A stretch of DNA of 14,153 bases from CAYWHE01 sp964458125. Lineage in GTDB: Bacteria; Bacteroidota; Bacteroidia; AKYH767-A; OLB10. The stretch is from the NCBI GenBank assembly GCA_964458125.1, contig CAYWHE010000100.1:1-14153 (forward strand). Direction: 5' to 3'. The first letter of the stretch is position 1. Every line of letters begins with the position of its first letter. The notes beneath the pieces are model-generated. The model made no database searches, was not told where the DNA came from, and saw only the letters and a program-made list of their open reading frames with translations. Positions 1 to 5,551 of the stretch are shown piece by piece. A program made the position numbers and the translations under genes.

Positions 1-83
1 CGGGCATCGTGTTGGTCTGGAGAAATTCCTGACCGCTCCGAAGGAAAAATCTCCATCTTGATTTTTGGGTGTTTGAAAGCCAT
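1..83. other. Unresolved gene edge at left end of window
   Basis: This stretch is open in several frames and too short to assign. In + frame 2 a 19-codon tail runs to a TGA at 59-61. It reads GHRVGLEKFLTAPKEKSPS and uses codons such as CGT, GTT, GGT, CTG and ACC that suit a well-expressed gene, so it could be the C-terminus of a gene upstream of glnS. On the - strand an ATG at 83 opens a frame running off the window (MAFKHPKIKMEIFPSERSG and on); its CCA and TCA codons look less typical of this genome. A third frame (+1) stays open to a stop at 91-93. I favour the + strand tail but cannot exclude a divergent gene. I do not recognise any of these peptides. Confidence 0.3.
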
Positions 84-106
84 ACCTGTTTAAGCCTCGT
101 TGCCGT

Positions 107-137
107 TTTGCCATCACCGGATTTCCATGTAATTTCA
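107..137 (+). promoter_or_regulatory. Candidate Bacteroidota-type promoter of glnS
   Basis: TTTG at 107-110 is followed after exactly 19 nt by TAATTTCA at 130-137. The Bacteroidota consensus is TTTG, about 19-20 nt, TAnnTTTG. The -33 box matches fully; the -7 box keeps the TA and the first two T residues but ends CA instead of TG. Transcription would begin around 142-145 and leave a leader of roughly 15 nt before the glnS ATG at 158, which is normal for this phylum. Confidence 0.4.
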
Positions 138-157
138 CGGGCTAAAGTTATTCTGGT

Positions 158-1828
158 ATGAGCACTGAAAAGGGGCCCCATTTTCTCGAAGAAATTATTG
201 CGGAAGATATTCAAAACGGAAAACATGACGGTCGTGTGCTGACGCGCTTCCCTCCGGAACCCAACGGTTACCTGCATATCGGCCATGCCAAATCCATCTG
301 TCTGAATTTCGGGCTTGCGGCCCGGTTTGGAGGTCAGACCAATCTCCGTTTTGACGATACCAATCCCGAAAAGGAGGAAACCGAATACGTTGAAAGCATC
401 CGTCAGGATATCCGCTGGCTGGGCTTTTCCTGGGCGAATGAATTTTACGCCTCCGACTATTTCGGAAAATTATATGATTTCGCCGTTCAACTGATCCGGA
501 TGAACCTGGCTTATGTGGATGACAGCACGGCCGAACAAATTGCTGCCATGAAAGGAACCCCGACGGAACCCGGGCAGGACAGCCCCTTCCGGAACAGGAG
601 CGTGGAAGAGAACCTGTCGCTTTTCGAAAACATGAAAAACGGAAAGTATACCGATGGGGAAAAGGTCCTCCGGGCCAAAATCGATATGGCTTCTCCCAAC
701 ATGCATCTGCGTGATCCGCTTATGTACAGGATCCGGCATACCGTACATCACCGTACGGGCAGTCAATGGTGCATTTATCCCATGTACGATTTTGCCCATG
801 GCCAATGCGATTCCATTGAAAAAATTACGCATTCCATCTGTACGCTGGAGTTTGAAGTTCACCGGCCGCTCTACGAATGGTTCATCGAAAAGCTTGGTAT
901 TTTTCCCAGCAGGCAGTATGAATTCGCCAGGCTCAATCTGAATTATACCGTTATGAGTAAACGAAAACTGCTGCAGCTGGTGACCGAAAAACACGTGAAC
1001 GGCTGGGATGACCCGCGCATGCCTACCATCAGCGGTCTGCGCAGGAGGGGGTACACCCCTGAAAGCATCCGGGAATTCTGTGACCGTATCGGCATTGCCC
1101 GCAGGGAAAATATCATTGATGTGGGTTTGCTGGAGTTCTGCATCCGCGAAGACCTGAATAAACGCGCCAACCGGGTGATGGTCGTCCTGGACCCGCTGAA
1201 ACTCATCATCACCAATTACCCGGAAACACAGGAAGAAATCCTGCATGGTGAAAACAACCCCGAAGCCCCGGATGGAGGCGGAACCCGTGAACTTCCCTTT
1301 TCCAGGGAATTGTGGATCGAACGTGACGACTTTATGGAAAATCCGGGGAAAAAATATTTCCGCCTGGGACCCGGGCTGATGGTCCGCCTTAAAAACGCTT
1401 ATATCATCCGCTGCGACAACTTCATCAGGGACGCAGCAGGCGGTATCACGGAAGTGCATTGTTCCTACCTGCCCGAAAGCAAAAGCGGTCACGATACCAG
1501 CGGCATCCATGTGAAGGGAACCATTCACTGGGTCAGCGCCAGGCATGCCGTACCGGTCACCCTGAACCTTTATGACCGGCTCTTTGGGGTGGAGGATCCT
1601 TCATCCGGGGAAGGTGATTTTAAAACCTATATCAATCCGCACAGCCTGGAAGTGATCAGCGGCGCGCCGGGAGAACCTTCTTTGGCCCTGGCCGTACCGG
1701 GCGATAAATTCCAGTTTATCCGGAAAGGTTATTTTTCCGTCGATCCCGATTCCGTGCCCGGGCACCTGGTTTTTAACCGCACCGTTTCGTTAAAGGACAG
1801 CTGGGCTAAACAACAGCAGCAACCCTGA
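158..1828 (+). CDS. glnS: Glutaminyl-tRNA synthetase
   Basis: GlnS charges tRNA-Gln with glutamine using ATP in the cytoplasm. The 556-residue length matches bacterial GlnRS (about 555). The class I signatures are present: the HIGH motif is HIGH at residues 40-43 within PPEPNGYLHIGHAKS, and the KMSKS loop is VMSKR at 265-269. The N-terminal half is the Rossmann catalytic domain with the acceptor-binding insertion. From about residue 340 to the end is the beta-barrel anticodon-binding region typical of GlnRS, rather than the alpha-helical cage of bacterial GluRS; this separates it from gltX. The ATG at 158 gives the usual short N-terminal extension before the HIGH region, and a candidate promoter lies 20 nt upstream. 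folB begins 4 nt after the stop, so the two are probably cotranscribed. Nothing in the sequence suggests damage. Confidence 0.97.
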   Translation: MSTEKGPHFLEEIIAEDIQNGKHDGRVLTRFPPEPNGYLHIGHAKSICLNFGLAARFGGQTNLRFDDTNPEKEETEYVESIRQDIRWLGFSWANEFYASDYFGKLYDFAVQLIRMNLAYVDDSTAEQIAAMKGTPTEPGQDSPFRNRSVEENLSLFENMKNGKYTDGEKVLRAKIDMASPNMHLRDPLMYRIRHTVHHRTGSQWCIYPMYDFAHGQCDSIEKITHSICTLEFEVHRPLYEWFIEKLGIFPSRQYEFARLNLNYTVMSKRKLLQLVTEKHVNGWDDPRMPTISGLRRRGYTPESIREFCDRIGIARRENIIDVGLLEFCIREDLNKRANRVMVVLDPLKLIITNYPETQEEILHGENNPEAPDGGGTRELPFSRELWIERDDFMENPGKKYFRLGPGLMVRLKNAYIIRCDNFIRDAAGGITEVHCSYLPESKSGHDTSGIHVKGTIHWVSARHAVPVTLNLYDRLFGVEDPSSGEGDFKTYINPHSLEVISGAPGEPSLALAVPGDKFQFIRKGYFSVDPDSVPGHLVFNRTVSLKDSWAKQQQQP

Positions 1829-1832
1829 CCCC

Positions 1833-2192
1833 ATGGGACATCAGATTTCCGTTGAAGGAATTGAATGCTACGCTTTTCACGGCTGCCTGCCGGAAGAAAA
1901 AATTATCGGGGGGCGGTACCGGGTGGATGTATACGTGACCGCTGACGTCTCCCGGTCGTTCCAAACGGATAACCTGGCCGACACCGTTGATTACGGCCTG
2001 ATCAATCACATTGCCAGGACGGAAATGGCTATCCCTTCCCGGCTGATCGAGCATGCCGCCTGCCGGATACTTCAAAAGCTAAAGGAACTGATACCTGCTC
2101 CTGAAAAAATTTCGGTGCGGGTGACTAAGTTTAATCCCCCCGTGCAGGGAGGTGTGGAACGGACGGCTTTCACCGTCAGCTGGCCGGAATAA
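1833..2192 (+). CDS. folB: Dihydroneopterin aldolase
   Basis: FolB converts 7,8-dihydroneopterin to 6-hydroxymethyl-dihydropterin and glycolaldehyde in folate synthesis. It works as a cytoplasmic oligomer of the T-fold family. The 119-residue length is standard. Recognisable parts are the opening strand with YAFHGCLPEEK (residues 13-23, including the Glu22 position used in catalysis), GGRYRVDV (26-33), NLADTVDYGLI (48-58), the LIEH segment around Glu73 that anchors the pterin, and the C-terminal VTKFNPPVQGGVERTAF (97-113), whose Lys99 corresponds to the catalytic lysine. It starts 4 nt after the glnS stop with no separate promoter visible, so expression probably depends on glnS. Its stop lies 7 nt from the convergent dxs stop. 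Family members can also have epimerase or oxygenase activity; the simple aldolase call is the likeliest. Confidence 0.93.
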   Translation: MGHQISVEGIECYAFHGCLPEEKIIGGRYRVDVYVTADVSRSFQTDNLADTVDYGLINHIARTEMAIPSRLIEHAACRILQKLKELIPAPEKISVRVTKFNPPVQGGVERTAFTVSWPE

Positions 2193-2199
2193 GTCCTGT

Positions 2200-4137
2200 T
2201 CAGGGTCGGTTTGTCTGCACGGGAACAGAACTCCCGGTGCTGGAAAGCTGGCGCACGGTTTCCATGATGGCCAGCGCATCAAAATGACATTCGCGGTAAA
2301 GTTCTTTCTGTTCACCGTGATCTACAAAACGGTCCGGGACACCCAGCCGGGTGATGCCGGCCATATACCCGTTGTCTATCATGAACTCGGCAATGGCGCT
2401 GCCGAAACCGCCCATGATGGCGGCATCCTCCACGGTGATGATCTTTTTGAATTCTGAAAACACCTGGTGCAGCAACACCTGGTCGAGGGGCTTGACAAAG
2501 CGCAGGTCGTAATGAGCCGGATATAACCCTTCCGTAGCCAGCTGATCGCAGGCCTGGACGGCAAAGTTTCCAGGGTGGCCGATGGTGAGGATGGCCACCT
2601 CTTCCCCTCCCCTTATTTTACGACCCCTGCCAACCGGAATGGCCTGGAAGGGCGTCTTCCAGTCAATCATCACGCCATTGCCGCGGGGATAACGGATGGT
2701 GAAAGGACCCATATTTTCATGCTGTGCCGTGTACATGAGGTTGCGCAAATCTTCTTCATTCATGGGAGCCGATACGATCATGTTGGGAATGCAACGCATG
2801 TAGGCGTAATCCAGCACGCCGTGATGCGTAGCTCCGTCAGCTCCGGCCAGGCCTCCCCGGTCGAGGCAGAAAACCACATTGAGCTTCTGCAGCGCCACAT
2901 CATGCACCACCTGGTCGTAAGCGCGCTGCATAAAGGAGGAGTATATATTGCAGTATGGAATCAGGCCCTGGGTGGCCATACCGGCGGAAAACGTGACGGC
3001 ATGCTGTTCGGCTATCCCTACGTCAAAGGCCCTGTTGGGCAAGGCTTTCATCATGATGTTCATGGAACACCCGGAAGGCATGGCGGGAGTGACCCCGATA
3101 ATTTTGGAGTTCCGTTCGGCCAGTTCCACCATCGTATGACCGAACACATCCTGGTATTTGGGCGGCTGGGGGCCGGTAGCCGTGGGTTTAAATATCTCGC
3201 CCGAAATCTTATCAAACAAGCCCGGAGCATGCCATTTGGTCTGATCCTTCTCGGCCTGGGCAAAACCTTTTCCTTTCACCGTCAGGCAATGCAGGATTTT
3301 GGGACCGGGGATTTCCTTCAGGTCGTTCATCACCTTCACCAGGTGGTTGACATCATGCCCGTCGATGGGGCCGAAATACCGGAAACGAAGGGACTCAAAC
3401 AGGTTGCTTTGCCGAAGAAGGGCTGATTTGACGGCATTCTCCACCTTGCTGGCAATCACCTGGGCATTCGGCCCGAACTTGCTGATGAGCCCGAGCAGCT
3501 TCCATACTTCATCCTTGACTTTATTGTAGGTATGGGAGGTGGTGATGTCGGTGAGGTATTCTTTGAGCGCCCCTACATTGGGATCTATGCTCATGCAATT
3601 ATCGTTCAGGACAACCAGCAGGTTGGAGTTCTCCACTCCTCCATGGTTCAGCGCCTCGAACGCCAGGCCGGCTGTCATGGCCCCGTCCCCGATGACGGCA
3701 ATATGCTGCCTGTCCCTTTCTCCCTTCAGCCGGGAGGCTACGGCCATACCCAAAGCGGCGGAAACGGAGGTGGAAGAATGACCTACCCCAAAGGTATCAT
3801 AAGGGCTTTCCGAGCGTTTGGGGAAGCCGCTGATGCCCTTGTAAATACGGTTGGTATGAAACACGCTCCGGCGCCCGGTCAGTATTTTATGACCATAGGC
3901 CTGGTGACCCACATCCCAAACCAGCTGGTCGTAAGGGGTATTAAAAACATAATGCAGGGCGACCGTGAGTTCCACCACCCCGAGACTGGCTCCGAAATGG
4001 CCCCCGTTAACAGAGACAATATCAATGATAAACTGCCGTAATTCTTTGCAGACCCTTCCCAGGTCCTCCGGCTTCAGTTTTCGTAAATCCTCGGGAACGT
4101 TTATTTTTTCCAGCAACTCGCCGGCCTTTATTTCCAT
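2200..4137 (-). CDS. dxs: 1-deoxy-D-xylulose-5-phosphate synthase
   Basis: DXS condenses pyruvate and glyceraldehyde 3-phosphate into DXP, the first step of the MEP isoprenoid route and a precursor for thiamine and pyridoxal. It is a cytoplasmic, thiamine-diphosphate-dependent dimer. I choose the ATG at 4137 (645 residues), giving MEIKAGELLEKINVPEDL. The frame also reads upstream to a TTG at 4170, but that lies inside the predicted -7 box. Motifs: the catalytic His in VNGGHFGASLG (about residue 47); the TPP/Mg motif GDGAMTAG (150-157) with NDN (178-180); the Glu that activates TPP in GIAEQHAVTFSAG; and the transketolase-like pyrimidine and C-terminal domains, including DRGGLAGADGATHHG. Length is close to the usual 620-645. 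It is transcribed toward folB. Confidence 0.96.
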   Translation of the reverse strand: MEIKAGELLEKINVPEDLRKLKPEDLGRVCKELRQFIIDIVSVNGGHFGASLGVVELTVALHYVFNTPYDQLVWDVGHQAYGHKILTGRRSVFHTNRIYKGISGFPKRSESPYDTFGVGHSSTSVSAALGMAVASRLKGERDRQHIAVIGDGAMTAGLAFEALNHGGVENSNLLVVLNDNCMSIDPNVGALKEYLTDITTSHTYNKVKDEVWKLLGLISKFGPNAQVIASKVENAVKSALLRQSNLFESLRFRYFGPIDGHDVNHLVKVMNDLKEIPGPKILHCLTVKGKGFAQAEKDQTKWHAPGLFDKISGEIFKPTATGPQPPKYQDVFGHTMVELAERNSKIIGVTPAMPSGCSMNIMMKALPNRAFDVGIAEQHAVTFSAGMATQGLIPYCNIYSSFMQRAYDQVVHDVALQKLNVVFCLDRGGLAGADGATHHGVLDYAYMRCIPNMIVSAPMNEEDLRNLMYTAQHENMGPFTIRYPRGNGVMIDWKTPFQAIPVGRGRKIRGGEEVAILTIGHPGNFAVQACDQLATEGLYPAHYDLRFVKPLDQVLLHQVFSEFKKIITVEDAAIMGGFGSAIAEFMIDNGYMAGITRLGVPDRFVDHGEQKELYRECHFDALAIMETVRQLSSTGSSVPVQTNRP

Positions 4138-4167
4138 CAATATGCTGCTTTCGCGTAATTCAACCCG

Positions 4168-4175
4168 CAAATTTA
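4168..4175 (-). promoter_or_regulatory. -7 promoter element of dxs
   Basis: On the - strand this reads TAAATTTG, a perfect match to the Bacteroidota -7 consensus TAnnTTTG. No TTTG-like -33 box lies at the usual 19-20 nt spacing. Initiation would fall near 4160-4163, about 25 nt before the ATG at 4137. This placement argues for that ATG over the in-frame TTG at 4170, which would sit upstream of the transcript start. Confidence 0.55.
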
Positions 4176-4239
4176 CGACATTTTACCTTTCCGGCATGCA
4201 GAAACAGGCAGAAAATCAGGTCGCGGACAAACCCCGATT

Positions 4240-4647
4240 TCATTCCATTTTCCGTGTCCAGCCGGGCTGAACCGCACCTTCCCTGGGCATAAAATCATCC
4301 ATCACCGGCTTCAGGTCAATCACGACTGAACCATTGCAGGCCTCAAGCCCTTTCACCTGTATTTTTTTTCCTTCCTTATTCAGGAATTTAACAATACAGG
4401 AGCCGAACAATCCATTCCGGATTCCGGTTCCTTCCAGGTCTTCCCGCGATTTGGCCTTCTTCAGCATGCTTTCCCCGTCCGGGTGCCTGTAAAAGATGAC
4501 TTCCAGGTGAGTAAACACATAAAGGTCCTCAAAGGCTTTGTCGGGTAAGGTTTCCGCTAAAATGATCACCGATTCCATCTCCCTGTATCCCGGATGCCCT
4601 TCCGGTGAGATGCCGTTGGATATAATGCCTATGGGTTTCACATCCAT
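4240..4647 (-). CDS. Divergent TrmO/TsaA-family protein
   Basis: A 135-residue protein of the TrmO (TsaA, UPF0066) fold, whose best-known member uses S-adenosylmethionine to methylate t6A37 of tRNA. Family features visible: the opening strand VKPIGIIS (3-10), FEDLYVFTHLEVIFYRHP (39-56) matching the usual 'L..FSHLWV.F.FH' block, and VKGLEACNGSVVIDLKP (98-114) matching 'V.GLDALDGTPVLDIKP'. It is shorter than E. coli TrmO (235 residues), keeping the core domain and lacking a C-terminal extension. The signature RPNPIGLS is replaced: alignment through Gly82 and VKFL gives RNGLFGSC at 77-84, and the preceding TRSPH-type residues are absent. SAM binding or tRNA methylation is therefore uncertain; I leave the gene symbol blank. 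The ATG at 4647 is clear. A weak -7-like TAATTTTA lies about 100 nt upstream. It is on the same strand as dxs, 102 nt away. Confidence 0.75.
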   Translation of the reverse strand: MDVKPIGIISNGISPEGHPGYREMESVIILAETLPDKAFEDLYVFTHLEVIFYRHPDGESMLKKAKSREDLEGTGIRNGLFGSCIVKFLNKEGKKIQVKGLEACNGSVVIDLKPVMDDFMPREGAVQPGWTRKME

Positions 4648-4746
4648 TTTTCTGTTGGGTATAACGGGTTTTCAGTCTGGAACATTATCCGGGAAGACTT
4701 AACATGAAGTTAAAAAAACTGCCCTTAATCAGGATACGAATATAGC

Positions 4747-4786
4747 GATAAAATTACGGAATGGCATTTCCCTGGTATATTTTATC
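4747..4786. repeat. 8-bp inverted repeat with nested stem
   Basis: GATAAAAT (4747-4754) and ATTTTATC (4779-4786) are perfect inverted copies around a 24-nt centre. A second short stem, GGAA/TTCC, lies inside that centre. It begins 18 nt past the stop codon of the lipoprotein gene and lies upstream of the TrmO-like gene, both on the - strand. The outer stem is AT-rich and no T-run follows, so it is a poor intrinsic terminator. It could be a weak mRNA 3' structure, an operator-like dyad, or chance. Confidence 0.35.
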
Positions 4787-4804
4787 ACCTTTCGGATGGT
4801 CCTC

Positions 4805-5377
4805 TTACAGGAACTGGCCCCGTATTTCAAATTGGTGGTTGCTGAAAAACCTTATGGCCTGGCTGCCTCTGATGAAGAATCCTGATTTTGGTCTATACTG
4901 CAGGAAGAGATCCGAACGGTAATAAAAATTCCGGAAGCTGCTTTCCATACTTATTTCCTGTACGGAATCATGCTGAAAAAAAATCTCCACCCGTTTCACC
5001 TGCAGGCTGCTGTCGGCCGAAATATACCTGACCCTCATGCCGGAAGCCGCCTGCAGCGTATCCGTACGATAGAGCGTTTCCCAGGCCTTCCGGTTGAGGT
5101 CGCATCCCGAAAAAAGGCCGAATTCCTTCGTCCAGGATGGGTTCGTAAAGACTTTTGATTCGGGGATTCCGTCCTTTAAAACCGTTTTTTTTAATTGAAC
5201 TTTTTCTTCGCCGCAACGGGATGCTTCCTTTGAAAAATAAACGGACAGGCTGAAATAAGGTCCCTCCGGCAATGCCTGTTGCAGGGAGGATGAAGAGCAT
5301 CCTGCTAAAATAAACAGGTAAAACGCTCCTGGAATAAATCCCCAAAAAAACAACCGGGCCCTTTTCAATCTTTTCAT
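4805..5377 (-). CDS. Hypothetical lipoprotein
   Basis: I do not recognise the family. With the ATG at 5377 the protein has 190 residues. It opens with a basic stretch (MKRLKRARL), a hydrophobic segment (residues 10-25) and a lipobox ILAGC with the lipidation Cys at 27, followed by a Ser run. It should be processed by signal peptidase II and anchored in a membrane, probably the outer one. The mature part is rich in alternating hydrophobic and aromatic residues, suggesting beta strands, and carries two further cysteines (55 and 92) that might pair. The frame also extends to a TTG at 5389, but that is too close to the -7 box at 5393-5400 to be the start. It follows the large T9SS cargo gene on the same strand after about 170 nt, with its own promoter box, so joint function is possible but unproven. 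Confidence 0.75.
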   Translation of the reverse strand: MKRLKRARLFFWGFIPGAFYLFILAGCSSSSLQQALPEGPYFSLSVYFSKEASRCGEEKVQLKKTVLKDGIPESKVFTNPSWTKEFGLFSGCDLNRKAWETLYRTDTLQAASGMRVRYISADSSLQVKRVEIFFQHDSVQEISMESSFRNFYYRSDLFLQYRPKSGFFIRGSQAIRFFSNHQFEIRGQFL

Positions 5378-5392
5378 GGAAGTGGTCAACTA

Positions 5393-5400
5393 CAAATGTA
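5393..5400 (-). promoter_or_regulatory. -7 promoter element of the lipoprotein gene
   Basis: The - strand reads TACATTTG, a perfect TAnnTTTG match. No clear TTTG lies 19-20 nt upstream; the nearest is 32 nt away. Initiation near 5386-5389 would leave a leader of about 10 nt before the ATG at 5377, supporting that start over the TTG at 5389. Confidence 0.5.
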
Positions 5401-5484
5401 CGGGTTTGCACCATTTCCCGCCTATTCCTTTACAAATTTCCCGTATAATTTCCCCTGGTTGGTTTGTATGGAAATCAAGGGTAA

Positions 5485-5545
5485 GAATCCCGGGGCAAGC
5501 AGCAGCGTATTGAACCGATCCCGATACGCTTCGCGACCGGGATTC
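5485..5545 (-). promoter_or_regulatory. Structured intergenic region with alternative hairpins
   Basis: Two pairings compete here. The compact one joins ATCCCG (5518-5523) to CGGGAT (5538-5543) around an inner CGC/GCG stem with a 3-nt loop (5527-5535). The long-range one joins GAATCCCGG (5485-5493) to CCGGGATTC (5537-5545), a perfect 9-bp dyad using the same right arm. On the - strand the region begins 7 nt after the T9SS cargo stop codon and ends about 85 nt before the promoter box of the lipoprotein gene. The compact form probably acts as an mRNA 3' end or terminator, although no T-run follows. Its shape (outer CCCGAT/CGGGA with a short GC-rich tip) also resembles small dispersed palindromes. 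Confidence 0.45.
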
Positions 5546-5551
5546 GTTGCC

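Noticed and set aside
470..1546. 358-codon open frame antisense to glnS
   Set aside because: It lies wholly within the glnS gene on the opposite strand. Its protein has no recognisable domain, and glnS is complete with all motifs. It reflects the codon pattern of glnS.
2575..3426. 283-codon open frame antisense to dxs
   Set aside because: It is a mirror of the dxs coding frame, with no recognisable fold. The dxs frame below it is intact and conserved.
4968..5414. 148-codon - strand frame overlapping the lipoprotein gene
   Set aside because: The other frame has a signal sequence with a lipobox and a start fitting the -7 box. This one starts upstream of that box and has no such features.
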